NCBI GenBank assembly: GCA_964017065.1
Contig: OZ024787.1
Location: 250,501-314,500 of the forward strand
DNA length: 64,000 bases
Reading direction: 5' to 3'
Origin: Haliclona indistincta
Taxonomy: Eukaryota; Porifera; Demospongiae; Haplosclerida; Chalinidae
The translations under genes and the position numbers were made by a program. The notes under the pieces were generated by a model, which was not told the DNA's origin, ran no database searches, and saw only the letters and a list, made by a program, of their open reading frames with translations. Positions 52,582 to 63,594 of the stretch are shown here, piece by piece (position 1 is the stretch's first letter; the number at the start of each line of letters is the position of its first letter).

Positions 52582-54165
52582 GTTCGATGAGACAGGCGTG
52601 GAGTGGTTGCTGAAGCAGCGTCAGAATGGAGTGTTGCCCTCACTCGAGGAGCTAGCCACTCATCTGACAGACACACTGACCAGTACAGCTGCTAATGAAC
52701 ACATGAACAGCAACGAAGCGGACACGCCTCTTAGACAGCTAGCTGTAGTCACACTAGCACTATCCAGGATAGCATGGTGAGCTAGGACAGCTAGCTGTAA
52801 TCACACTAGCACTATAGCATGGTGAGCTAGGACAGCTAGCTGTAGTCACACTAGCACTATAGCATGGTGAGCTAGGACAGCTAGCTGTAGTCACACTAGC
52901 ACTATAGCATGGTGAGCTAGGACAGCTAGCTGTAGTCACACTAGCACTATAGCATGGTGAGCTAGGACAGCTAGCTGTAGTCACACTAGCACTATAGCAT
53001 GGTGAGCTAGGACAGCTAGCTGTAGTCACACTAGCACTATAGCATGGTGAGCTAGGACAGCTAGCTGTAGTCACACTAGCACTATAGCATGGTGAGCTGG
53101 TAATATAGCTTGGTTGGTATCAGCATGCACAATATTGTGTTCAGTAACAACAAAATTCATAGCATGGTGTTGATAGAACAATATTCATACCAATAACACA
53201 TGATGGATATGTGTAAGATGTGTTTGATAATGTTCAGCCATTGATACATTCATATTACATGACACTATTGCAGCTGTTCTGAGAACCTTCCCGCCCTCAA
53301 GTCCTCCAAGCTGTTTCAAGTCATCGATCATGTCTGTCACACCTGTTTGACTGCGGTGAGTGGGCGGGGCTAGGGTTGGGTTCGATATTATATCAGTATT
53401 ATTCATGCTACTGTATTTCTTCTAAACATTCGGTGCCTCCCATTATTCTGCATCTTGTCGCTGAAATGTATACTAAACCTCCAAATTTCGGCAAGCGCTA
53501 GCTTTGTTTCTTCGTTATAGTCAGCCAACAGCCCAAACGCGAAAATTCCTGTACTTCATAGCAATCAAATCTGAAATTATTTATTTTAGAAGAAATACGG
53601 TATACTTTTCGTTGATTTTGAATGATATTTCAAAGCTTCTCCTTATTCTCTTCCATAGGCAACATCAGCCACTACAGAGGACAGCTTAAAGTAACCTCAC
53701 ATATCACTCTCTCACACACCTCACCCTCTCACTCACATATCACACACTCACACACCTCACCCTCTCCCTCACATATCACACACCTCACCCTCTCTCTCAC
53801 ATATCACACACTCACACACCTCACCCTCTCCCTCACATATCACACACTCACACACCTCACATATCACACACTCACACACCTCACCCTCTCTCTCACAGGT
53901 TGCTACTGGAGGCTCTCACTAACTCCATCATCTTCCTCCATATTCTTCTGGACCCACGGCATCGCTGGGCTGCTGCACTGTCACAGTAAGCACACACCTA
54001 TTCTCTCTCTCTCCCACCATCACCCTCCCACAGACACCAACCACTGCACGATGAGTTCCAGGGCAGCCCAATGGCAGTGACACAGAGTATACTCAATATA
54101 TTTACATGTGAGAGTTGATAGCTGTGTCTGTCTGTCTCACACTCATTCTTGCCCCTTCTCTCTCC

Positions 54166-54254
<89 letters not shown>

Positions 54255-54974
54255 TCCCTCCCCCCTCTCCCTCTCTCCCTCTCCCTCTCTCTCTCTCCCT
54301 CCCTCTCTCCCTCCCTCTCTCCCTCTCTCCCTCTCCCTCTCTCCCTCTCCCTCTCTCTCTCTCTCCCTCTCTCCCTCTCCCTCTCTCCCTCTCCCTCTCT
54401 CTCTCTCCCTCCCTCTCTCTCTCCCTCCCTCTCTCCCTCCCTCCCTCTCTCTGTGTGTAGTGGTATTCAATCAGCTACCTATGGTGGTTGGTAGTAGATG
54501 TGCTGATGAGTTCGCTGATCTTAAGATAGAGGCACTCCATCTCATGGGAGCTATACTATCGGGCATTGAGGTACACACCCTCACTACTATCACACCCTCA
54601 CTACTGTCACACCCTCACTACTATCATACCCTCACTACTGTCACACCATCACTACTATCACACCCTCGCTACTGTCACACCCTCACTACTATCACTACTA
54701 TCACACCCTCACTACTGTCACACCCTCACTACTATCACTACTATCACACCCTCACTACTGTCACACCCTTACTACTATTACTACCTCACTACTATCAATA
54801 CCTCACACTCTCCCACCCTCACAGGGCAATGCGTCCATTGCGCTCATGTCTATGTCAGACACTCTCCTTCTCTCTCTCCTTGAGCCGAGAGAGTCATGTA
54901 CTGAGCTCCAGATACTAACAGTGCGGATTATCATTAGAATGATACACGTGCTGCACTGCTCTATATCAGAGGAG
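52582..54974 (+). CDS. Neurobeachin-like gene, exons 4-10
   Basis: Exons 52582-52776, 53274-53355, 53659-53690, 53899-53985, 54034-54107, 54461-54570 and 54825-54974 join in matching phases (2, 0, 2, 2, 1, 0, 0). They encode a helical-repeat region: FDETGVEWLLKQRQNGVLP, ALKSSKLFQVIDHVCHTCL, LLLEALTNSIIFLHILLD, EFADLKIEALHLMGAILSG and CTELQILTVRIIIRMIHVL. This is the armadillo-like N-terminal half expected in the family. Introns between these exons hold several minisatellites. A 32-base exon (53659-53690) is supported only by phase and splice sites. Confidence 0.7.
52777..53095. repeat. 45-bp tandem array copied from an exon end
   Basis: Seven units of CAGCTAGCTGTAGTCACACT, AGCACTATAGCATG, GTGAGCTAGGA. 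Each unit repeats the last 30 bases of exon 4 (minus a five-base CCAGG segment) together with its GTGAGC splice donor. The array follows directly on the genuine donor at 52776. Confidence 0.9.
53692..53898. repeat. CACACCTCACCCTCTC intronic repeats
   Basis: Imperfect units of about 30 bp (CTCACATATCACACACTCAC plus ACACCTCACC) fill the intron between neurobeachin-like exons 6 and 7 and lead into the TCTCACAG acceptor. Confidence 0.85.
54150..54460. repeat. CT-rich microsatellite before exon 9
   Basis: A (CT)n tract followed by CCCTCTCT blocks, ending in GTGTGTAG, the acceptor of the exon at 54461. It serves as an expanded polypyrimidine tract. Confidence 0.9.
54575..54822. repeat. CACCCTCACTACTATCA intronic repeat
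   Basis: About 15 units of CACCCTCACTACTATCA or CACCCTCACTACTGTCA, running up to the CCCTCACAG acceptor at 54825. Confidence 0.9.
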
Positions 54975-54994
54975 GTAAGTGAGCTGACACTGGT

Positions 54995-56020
54995 CTCTAG
55001 CTATAGACAGGTTCCACTGTTTGGTCCCTAGCTAGCTGGCTGCAGGCAGTGATCACTATAGACAGGTTACACTGTACTGTTTGGTCCCTAGCTAGCTGGC
55101 TGTTATAGGCAGGCAGTGACCACTATAGACAGGTTACACTGTACTGTTTGGTCGCTAGCTAGCTGGCTGTTATAAGCAGACAGTGACCACTATAGACAGG
55201 TTCCACTGTACTGTTTGGTCCCTAGCTAGCTGGCTGCAGGCAGTGATCACTATAGACAGGTTACACTGTACTGTTTGGTCCCTAGCTAGCTGGCTGTTAT
55301 AAGCAGACAGTGACCACTATAGACAGGTTCCACTGTACTGTTTGGTCCCTAGCTAGCTGGCTGTTATAAGCAGACAGTGATCACTATAGACAGGTTACAC
55401 TGTACTGTTTGGTCCCTAGCTAGCTGGCTGTTATAAGCAGACAGTGATCACTATAGACAGGTTACACTGTACTGTTTGGTCGCTAGCTGGCTGCAGGCAG
55501 TGATCACTATAGACAGGTTACACTGTACTGTTTGGTCCCTAGCTAGCTGGCTGTTATAAGCAGACAGTGACCACTATAGACAGGTTACACTGTACTGTTT
55601 GGTCCCTAGCTAGCTGGCTGCAGGCAGTGATCACTATAGACAGGTTACACTGTACTGTTTGGTCGCTAGCTGGCTGCAGGCAGTGATCACTATAGACAGG
55701 TTCCACTGTACTGTTTGTTCCCTAGCTAGCTGACTGTTATAAGCAGACAGTGATCACTATAGACAGGTTACACTGTACTGTTTGGTCCCTAGCTAGCTGG
55801 CTGCAGGCAGTGATCACTATAGACAGGTTACACTGTACTGTTTGGTCCCTAGCTAGCTGGCTGCAGGCAGTGATCACTATAGACAGGTTACACTGTACTG
55901 TTTGGTCCCTAGCTAGCTGGCTGTTATAAGCAGACAGTGACCACTATAGACAGGTTCCACTGTACTGTTTGGTCCCTAGCTAGCTGGCTGTTATAAGCAG
56001 GCAGTGACCACTATAGCTGT
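54995..56020. repeat. 56-67 bp minisatellite of 1 kb
   Basis: About 16 units of ACTATAGACAGGTTACACTG, TACTGTTTGGTCCCTAGCTA, GCTGGCTG and then one of two tails, TTATAAGCAGACAGTGACC (67 bp) or CAGGCAGTGATC (56-60 bp). Long and short units alternate irregularly. Fills the intron between exons 10 and 11. Confidence 0.9.
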
Positions 56021-56037
56021 CTCTCTCCTTCTCTCAG

Positions 56038-56657
56038 CAACTCGATAGTGTGGATGCTCGTGTGTTGCTCTCTGGACTGTTCAATGTGTTGTCTCCAAGG
56101 TCAGTCATGTGATCACCTTTGTGCTTGTCATGTGATCATCATGTGCAGGTGGTGCGACGTCAAGCTGGTCACGCCCAATTTTGAGCTAGTCATTTAGCGT
56201 ACTCAGTGAGTCCCTCACACCATCATACTGTCACTATTAACCAATGCCCCGCCCATACAGAGTCATTCAGCATCCTCACACACCCACCATTCAATGCAGT
56301 TGGGCTCAAGGTACCTCCCACTGTCACACACTCGTCCTCACTACTATCACACCTTCACAGGAGATGTTAGTCGATATAGCTGTGATGGAGAAGGTGGCTG
56401 AGATACTGAACACAATGAGAGAAGTGACTAACACAGTGAGTGCTCCACCCACCCCGACCACACCCACTAACCCCACCCCTCAGCATCAAGGTGTTGAGTT
56501 GTGTTGCGTCATTCTGAAGACCTTCAATCACTTGTTGAAAGGCTCATCGCTAGCACAGGAGGCGTTTGAACAGAGAGTGGGGTATGCTAGGCTCATGAGG
56601 CACCTCTCAGCTGTGACCACACCCACCAGGGAGGTGCTGACCGAGGCACTCAGCATA
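56038..56657 (+). CDS. Neurobeachin-like gene, exons 11-14 with a frameshift
   Basis: Exons 56038-56099, 56149-56205, 56261-56310, 56361-56435 and 56484-56657. The second of these runs into TAG at 56195-56197 within ATTTAG. With one T fewer in the TTT at 56193-56195, frame and phase fit through the next exon (FELVI, then SVLK, SFSILTHPPFNAVGLK). The last exon carries GVELCCVILKTFNHLLKG and AQEAFEQRVGY, close to a conserved neurobeachin-family segment. A 48-base intron with no stop (56436-56483) may be retained. The frameshift could be a sequencing error or a genuine null allele. Confidence 0.65.
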
Positions 56658-56699
56658 GTAAGATAACATGATACTGTACAAGTGTGTTTACACTGGCAA

Positions 56700-56880
56700 C
56701 TTCAGAACTGGCCCAGACTGGTGTAGTTTTATTTTTAAAGGTTGATAGTAGTACAACAACTGGCACTTCCCAAGTACTAGCTACTCTACTACTATTGAAC
56801 TTTGAAAATGAAATTAAACTAGTCTGGCTTGGTTCTAAAGTTGCTAGTGTAAACGCACTATACATGTGTGTTATTACCAA
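56700..56880. repeat. Imperfect inverted repeat in an intron
   Basis: GTTTACACTGGCAACTTCAG near 56688 and the complementary CTAAAGTTGCTAGTGTAAAC near 56833 suggest a small fold-back element. The overlapping open frames on both strands (56650-56905) are its arms. Confidence 0.6.
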
Positions 56881-56907
56881 TGTTTCTCTTCTCTTTCCCA
56901 CTTAACC

Positions 56908-57052
56908 TTCCCTCTCTCTCTCCCTTTCTTGCTCCCTCCCTCTCTCCCGCTCCCTCTCTCCCACACTCTCTCCCTCCCTCTCACATCTCCCCTCTCCTCC
57001 TCTCACACTCTCCTCTCTCCCTCCCTCTCTCCCTCCCTCCTCTCTCTCTCCC

Positions 57053-57086
<34 letters not shown>

Positions 57087-57140
57087 CCTCCTCTCTCTCC
57101 CTCCCTCTCTCTCTCTTCCTCTCTCTCTCCCTCTCTGTCA
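56908..57140. repeat. CT-rich tract before exon 15
   Basis: Continuous CCCTCTCTCTCC-type sequence for over 200 bases ending in CTGTCAG, the acceptor of the next exon. Confidence 0.9.
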
Positions 57141-57141
57141 G

Positions 57142-58143
57142 GTGATAGAGGAACCCTTCCATGCCCCTGTTGATGACACCATATCTGTTCATAATCCCAA
57201 CATGCTAGCTATGCTCATCAGATGGCTCCCTGACCTTCCCCGCCCACAGAGACTATGGCTAGCCAATCAGATTGTAGACCTGTGTTCAGCTGCAGTACAT
57301 AATCGGCAGATGTGTTGCACAGCTGGTCTGCTGAGGGTCGCCATTGAGGTGCTGTCCGGATCACAGACTGAGGACAGCTATATTGGGGCTGATACTGAAG
57401 GTAGGACCATCACACATACTGCTTTGAGAGGGAGAGAGAGGAGGGTAGGTAGAAGGGATAGATTTATGGTTCACACAGTTTCACTCGGTAGCTTCACATA
57501 TTCAGAATACACCTTTGCATGCAAGAATTTTTACCAAGCTTCTGTGCTTCTTTGTTTGTGTATAGTTATAATGATATTCATTGTAAGTTCCTTTGAATGA
57601 ATATCATTACAACATTGCTCCACATAAACCATGCTCAACTGAAATCAACAACAGCATCAATTTGAGTTTATAATGACCCTTGAACAGCAACAACTAATTG
57701 TGTGTGTGACCCTTGAACCAGGTATAAAACTCTTATACAGCAATATTGATAAAACTCAGTTATTATTATAAAATTATCTCTATAAATATAGATCAGCTAC
57801 TAGCCCTGATAGAGGTCCTGGGGTCTCACAGTATCATGGCGGCTGAGCTCAAGCAGCTGATAGGTGCTCTCAGAGCTACAGAGGATAACCTCCTTCCCTC
57901 CTACTACTATAAGATGCTCCAGGTCATGTGCACCACGGCCCATCGCAAGGAGGGCATCTCTCCGCTATACTACTTTGACCTGCGCCATCCTCACTCATAC
58001 ATCAATATCCCTCATCTCCAGCAATGGCCGAGTTTAGCCGGGTTCTCGTTCCACGCCTGGGTACGACTAGACCACACCTCCTCATTATCTGATAACAGTG
58101 AAGTGGTGACCACACCCACCAAGCATCGTAGAATGCTCTACAG
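57142..58143 (+). CDS. Neurobeachin-like gene, exons 15-16 (ConA-like region)
   Basis: Exons 57142-57400 and 57792-58143 join in phase 1. The first encodes EEPFHAPVDD, MLAMLIRWLPDLPRPQRLWL and CCTAGLLRVAIEVL. The second encodes LLALIEVLGSHSIMAAELKQ, ISPLYYFDLRHPHSYINIP and LQQWPSLAGFSFHAWVRLD, then RRMLYR. This matches the linker and start of the concanavalin-like domain in NBEAL-type BEACH proteins (LxxWP, FxFHAW). The domain is cut after MLYR at a donor before the long (CT)n. The PH and BEACH domains and WD repeats that should follow are not in the window. Confidence 0.8.
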
Positions 58144-58176
58144 GTATAGCTGCTAGCTGGATATATGCCCATTAAC

Positions 58177-58450
<274 letters not shown>

Positions 58451-58451
58451 G

Positions 58452-58556
58452 GCTTGTCGTGATGAAGTGTGTGTCGATCTCTCTCCGTACCATGTCAATG
58501 AGCATCGTATCAACGGAGTATTTCAGGGACAGCCGTACGTCACATGGGACATCAAG
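58452..58556 (+). CDS. Candidate exon after the microsatellite
   Basis: Bounded by a TCTCCAG acceptor and ATCAAG|GTGACC donor, 105 bases. Joined in phase to the exon at 58143 it reads LVVMKCVSISLRTM, which does not resemble the expected concanavalin-like continuation beyond LVV. In the other open frame it reads ACRDEVCVDLSPYHVNEHRI and GVFQGQPYVTWDIK, a protein-like composition that I do not recognise. Either the join is wrong or the microsatellite hides a misassembly. Confidence 0.3.
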
Positions 58557-58814
58557 GTGACCACACCCCACACACTATTATGACCAAACCCTAGCCTCGT
58601 ACCTAGACTAGATCACACCACTAATGATATCACAGGATGTTCTCAGCTCTGTTTGAGGGGTGGAGTTACTGTTCCCTATACAGGAACATACCACTGAAGA
58701 GATTCAGTAGCCAGGGGCAGCAGTGTTGAAGAGGTGGGGCTGGATATAAGATCATCAACATTCCACAGTATGACGGTCACATGACCTGTACTGACCTTTG
58801 ACCCTGTGGTGCAG

Positions 58815-58882
58815 AGCAAGACTCAGTGGCAGCATTCCTTCAACTGCTGGTAGTGATGCTGGACCGGTCATGCATGAATAAC
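58815..58882 (+). CDS. Candidate short exon
   Basis: Between a GGTGCAG acceptor and AATAAC|GTAAGT donor the frame encodes QDSVAAFLQLLVVMLDRSC, a hydrophobic helix typical of helical-repeat proteins. Phase 1-0. It does not fit the concanavalin-like domain expected here, so its gene is unclear. Confidence 0.3.
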
Positions 58883-59270
58883 GTAAGTTATTCAATAGGC
58901 TCCAGCATCTGGGAACTGTGCCCCCAGACAACTTAAACCCCCTGCTTTTGTGCCCCCCTATTTCCAAACATCTTCCAGCACCCTTGGATGATCAGTGTGA
59001 TGGACAGGCTTCACTTGGCCATTTAGAACAAAACATTTCTAATTATGCTGTTTGCTCAAGGCTTAAATCATTATAGAAAGTGAAAAGAAAGAGTTTGTTA
59101 GTGTAAGAAATTCTATGACAATAACAAGGGCTCGAACCTTAGTGATACTGCTTCGCGGCTTGATAAGCCCTTGATAATAATAATTAAGTCTATGTCTAAC
59201 TTTCTAGTAATAATTTGTGTGTAATAATAGGCTAGTCAAAGGGAAAAAATATTTAAGTAAGTCAAAATAA

Positions 59271-60814
59271 TTAATCGTCATCTGCACGCGACTTGAGCAC
59301 TCTGACACAAATACAGTCATCTTTAAGATATTGGGTGTTTTTTGAAGAGTTAAATGGTAGAGTGGCATGGGAGATAAACTTGAAAAAACCGAAATCTTTA
59401 CCATACTCTCCTTCAGTGACTCTGTCAAGGTCATCGTTCAGATCAATTGAATATACCTGCTTGAAGTGTCTATTGTCCGCTCGCCAGTTTAGTATCTCAA
59501 TGACAATGGTACCAGTGAAAGGCCACTCAAGGAGGTCATCGTGCTGACCTTTCATGATGATAGCTTTCATCGTAATGTTGGTTCCCTTGCCACTTCTATA
59601 ACCATTGATAAATGCTTTGATGCTAAATTTGTAACCATGTGGACTGGTAGTGAATGGAGGACTGACGTAGATATTGTTAAACTGCTTTCGCTTGGAGTAT
59701 TCTGATATCGTAAATTGAGCAATAATTGGCTGGGTGGAGGCATCATGAGAAGACACCACTCTTCCTCCTGGTTCCATCTGCCATACTGGGGTCAGGGGAA
59801 GGAGAGGTGTAGAGTAGACCGCCGCACTAACTCTTAATTTGAAGAAGTTACCCAGCAAGTATTTTGTGTTACTAGTGGGTGCCATATCAGTGTGAGATAT
59901 GAATTGATAAGGCTGGCCAGAACGGGTTTCAGTGCAAGCATGTGAGTGGCTAACTGTATAGTTGTATCTGTTAAAGCATATTGTAGCTGAATGATGATTC
60001 TTGTCGTCCTTCCAGTTCAGTAGCTCTATTTGGATGTCTCCTTCAAAAGGCCAATTTAGTTCATCATTATCTTCTCTCACAGGTTCAGCATGTACTGAAA
60101 GATGAGAACCACTGCCGTCACTGATACCATTAGGGTGCACATTTAGACGGAACTTGTACCCTTTGTCGTGGGTATAAAATGGTGAACTAAGCCACTCTTC
60201 ATTAGCTCGTTTCTTTTCACTGAAATCACCAATGATGAACTCTATTGGTGCTTGGTTGTACTGGTATTGTGGTGATACTGTAGCAGGAGTGATGGCTGTC
60301 TGAGTGGACTGGGGGCATACTGGGTAGTGCTTCTCTGTGACGATAGTGAACGTGTTATAGTAACCACAGTTCTCACATGAGATCATTCGATTGTGGCAGT
60401 GACGTGTGTGTTCTTTCATGTCACTTGAACGAGCATTAATGCCGCAGCCAAATGGACAAGTAATGCCACATTGTCCCTTAGCATTAAGGTGATCTTGAAG
60501 ATCTTTCAGCTCACCGTCCCACTCACACCCTTCCTTGTATTCTGGGCAACGTACTTTGAGATTTTTGACCAATCTTTGTAAGTAGTTGTCACATCGTGCA
60601 TTGGTAAGCATGCCTGGTTCACAGCAATTGGGACACTCTGTTGTGCCGGTGTTGAGCAAATGATCACGACACTTGCCACAAAGATGGTGTTGACAGTCAG
60701 TGAGATAAGGCTCTGTGAGCTTGTCAGTGAACGCCTCAAAGCAAACTGGACATTGGTATTCAATATCTATATCTTGAGGTAGTAAGTGTACCTCAGTAAC
60801 TGATTTGTGAGTCT
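59271..60814 (-). CDS. Locus 2 last exon: RING, TRAF zinc finger, two MATH domains
   Basis: Paralogue of 12711-14242, entering in phase 1 after a CTGTAG acceptor. Its RING reads CPVCFEAFTDKL, CQHHLCGKC, CPNC. TRAF zinc fingers follow (CPEYKEGCEW, CPFGCG, HTRHC, CENCG). Two MATH domains begin FIIGDFSEKKR and FTISEYSKRKQ, with IELLNWKDDKNHH and IEILNWRADNRHF. The RING here has a Gln in place of Gly before the first His (CQHH) and CPNC in place of CPIC, so E3 activity may differ. Likely an oligomeric ubiquitin ligase with a coiled coil encoded upstream. The stop follows SRADDD. Confidence 0.85.
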
Positions 60815-60873
60815 CTACAGAGAGAAAAGGGCTGTGTCAGTACATTGGTTCAATATTGGAATACTTTTATTAC

Positions 60874-60969
60874 CTGTGGCTGATGGAGGAGATTCTTTCA
60901 TGAGTTCATCAGTCTGTACTCTACTGCTCTGAGGTAAGTCATCTCCACTATGTCCCTCCAGTTGTGTTG
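60874..60969 (-). CDS. Locus 2 linker exon
   Basis: A phase 1-1 exon (CTGCAG acceptor, CCACAG|GTAATA donor) encoding LEGHSGDDLPQSSRVQTDEL and SPPSAT. Counterpart of 14305-14415. It links the coiled coil to the RING. Confidence 0.7.
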
Positions 60970-61072
60970 CTGCAGTAGAAGAGAACTATTATAACAAATC
61001 AGTAAATATATACATCTACTTTAGAGTATAGCTCAATGTTATTGACCAATCAGATTTACTAGATCCGAGGAT

Positions 61073-61160
61073 CTATTTGCTGTAGAGACCATCCGCGAAC
61101 GGATAGAGTCCATCCGCGAACAGATAGAGTCCTTCCGCGAACAGATAGACCACAGTTTGC
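61073..61160. repeat. ~24-bp tandem repeat
   Basis: Three units of GTCCATCCGCGAACAGATAG with a short A/T variation, at the 3' side of an intron of locus 2. Confidence 0.7.
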
Positions 61161-61494
61161 TTAGTGAGAGTGCATTCATAACAAGCCATAAAATTGTTAT
61201 TACAAGAACACGTGATGTGAGGCTTGTACACGTGTGAGCGTGAGTGAGTTCCAGAACAAACTTCTTGTTGCGTCAGAAAGCCACTAGCAGACGCGAAAGC
61301 GATGGCGGAAGGACGGTAGGAGACGAGACAGAGTACCAGCAAGGTGTAACAAGACACGGAAAGCCGTTTAGCGACGTACTCTAGCTAAACTCGCCTGTGT
61401 TTTCCCATCGCTGAAGTAAGGCCGTGTTCTTTACAAAACATTTGCGCAGCGTCGAAAATTCCTTGTTGGATAGCAACGGTTGCTATACTCTAAG

Positions 61495-61650
61495 CCGGTT
61501 AGAGACCTCGGCCAACGGGATCTACGCGGTATAGAAACCCTCGCGTCGCCATAGAACCCTCGCGCTACGCGCTCGTGTTCTATATGGCTTCCTCGGGTTT
61601 CTATACCGCGTAGATCCCTTGGCCTCGGTCTCTAACCTATACTTAGAGCC
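61495..61650. repeat. Hairpin element of the CTCGGG type
   Basis: GTTAGAGACCTCGGCCAACG, then GATCTACGCGGTATAGAAAC, is matched inverted by the right arm (GTTTCTATACCGCGTAGATC), around a loop with CCCTCGCGCTACGCGCTCGT. Similar in style to hairpins at 34213 and 35100. Confidence 0.75.
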
Positions 61651-61659
61651 CAAAGGTCC

Positions 61660-62260
61660 TCTAATGGGACTAGCTGACTATAATATAGCCTGCATGCGGT
61701 GAGCTATAAGAGGAGGATGAGAAGTATTAAAGCACATAGCAAAGCAGGAATTTAGAAGATAAGCTTTAAATTTTCTTTACTATTAGTAGCTGATTGTCCA
61801 GAGAATGAGTCTGTAAGCACTCACGGTCTGTAAGTAAGCTGAAAGATGACTGAGTCTGTAATGCTGGTACTCCAACTAGCATTACAGGTTTGGTGAATTT
61901 TACAAAGGGGTATGACAACTTTTCTTAATAAGTGATGTTGGCATTGCAAGCAAACATACAATGATACCTTTTGAATGTATGCCAGATAGTTTATATAAAC
62001 TGTCGTAGCGCTATGATGATGGCCGCTACTGTAATTAACACACACTAGGATATATCTAATTACCGTTTATCGTGGTATCCCGCATATTTTTTGCACTGTT
62101 TTAGGTAGCTTATTGGTACAACAGTACTTAGTGCTTCCAAGTAAGTCGAAATTTTAGTTCAAAACAGGTTATAAACCTTTATAACCTACATATGCACCTG
62201 TACTTTGATGAGCTTCAGAATGAGCTTCCATTGGAAATGAATCAGCAGCTGCATGTGAGA
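61660..62260. other. Intron sequence with repeat fragments
   Basis: TAGGTAGCTTATTGGTACAA (about 62102) and GGTTATAAACCT (about 62166) resemble 34130-34200, an element end. Otherwise no coding signal. Confidence 0.45.
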
Positions 62261-62304
62261 TCGTTATTCATCAGCATTCTCAAAAATAGGCCTCATATGC
62301 ATAC

Positions 62305-62751
62305 CTAATTTTTCTTGTAAAAGTTGTATTTCATTGGACTTCTCAATAGTTAGTTTCTTCAACTCTAACTCTAGTTTCTCACAATTTTCTTCAAGCCACA
62401 ACCGCTCCTTCCTTTCTGTTTCAAACTCAATCTCTTTTTGTTTCAAAATAGTTGTCAGCTGCTGCTGTTCTTCTAACCTCTGAGTTGTTAGTTTCTTCAA
62501 CTCTAGCTCTAGTTTTTGACACTTTTCTTCAAACCACAACCGCTCTTTCTTTTCTGTTTCCAACTCACTCTCATTTCGTTTTATGATACTTGCGAACATG
62601 ATATGCTGCTGTTCTTTAGACCTTTTAGAATCAAATGCTACAAAATTTATTCTTGAGTCATATTTAAATCATTTGCCTACTTTAACTTACAAGTTTTTTC
62701 AAACTGAAAAACAGCTGCATCATCAACTTGACCCTTTGTCATATCATTAAC
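62305..62751 (-). CDS. Locus 2 coiled-coil exons
   Basis: Exons 62691-62751 (VNDMTKGQVDDAAVFQFEKT) and 62305-62637 join in phase 1. The larger exon contains two copies of a roughly 47-residue unit with KERLWFEEKCQKLELELKKL and KERLWLEENCEKLELELKKL, heptad-patterned throughout. It replaces the seven-residue repeat coil of locus 1 by a different internal duplication. A TTAG|GTATGC donor in phase 1 fits the linker exon at 60969. If unspliced, the frame stops at 62264 after ENADE. Confidence 0.7.
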
Positions 62752-62793
62752 TATAAAAGAATGAATAATTTCATTGTAATTGCCACCACAAAC

Positions 62794-63456
62794 CTTCATT
62801 AGGGGCAATCCTTAAACCAATCACAAGTTCCAGTACTCCTCTACTAGCCAGATACTCTGATGACAGCTGTTGAGCCTTTGCTCTCAAAGTAGAGACTAGT
62901 GAAACTGGAACAATCCAAGAGACACATATGCAGCCAGTGTGAATATCACTGATAATGAGTGCCTTGCTAGTGGGGCCGAATAAATGATAAACAAGCTTTT
63001 TCAAATTCCTTAGTGTGTCATCACTAGTTGTTTCATCCAGCTTTAGAGTGAGCCGTGGCTTTGCATCATCGAGACAAGTTTTAGCATCAGCTTTCAGAGT
63101 AGATCGAAGTTCTTTGACAGAAGTGGTAGACAGGAAATCATTGAGGTGTTCCTTATACTGCTGTATAGATCGACTCACTCTGTCGTTTTCAAAGTATTTA
63201 CTACATGCAGTTAGTGTGTCGATATTGAAGATGTGTATTTTCAACTTGACTTTAAGCTGTTCAACAATTTCTTCAGAAGAGAGGCAATCTTTAAGAGACT
63301 GTTCATCACAGTAACCAGACAAGAACAACTTGAGGCGAGATGGTTTCTCTTCAGGCAACCTGGCAGTTTGCAGTACTACTAGCATGTCACTATATTCTTG
63401 ATTAAGCACAAAAAGCTTCTCTGGGATTTCTGGTTCAACATCAACTTTAATAGAAC
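62794..63456 (-). CDS. Locus 2 module X
   Basis: A 221-codon phase 1-1 exon, the closest paralogue of 19194-19868. It shares EPEIPEKLFVLNQEYS, LKLFLSGYCDEQSLKDC, IHIFNIDTLTAC, LTLKLDETTSDDTL, GCICVSWIV and GVLELVIGLRIAPNEG. The CARD-like exon and second module X of locus 1 have no counterpart downstream here. Domain identity unknown. Confidence 0.7.
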
Positions 63457-63507
63457 CTATAATATGCACTGAAATTTAATACCTTATTACATGTGTGAGT
63501 ATAATAC

Positions 63508-63594
63508 CTTCACCAATGCCAGAATGAAGAGGCGCTGTTGGTTTCATTGCAGATGCAGCTTCATGCTCAATTTTCACTTGAGGACTACACGTAC
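63508..63594 (-). CDS. Locus 2 short linker exon
   Basis: A 29-codon phase 1-1 exon starting TCSPQVKIEHEAAS, corresponding to 19918-19977. The presence of this exon predicts a death-domain exon further upstream on the minus strand, beyond position 64000. Confidence 0.6.
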
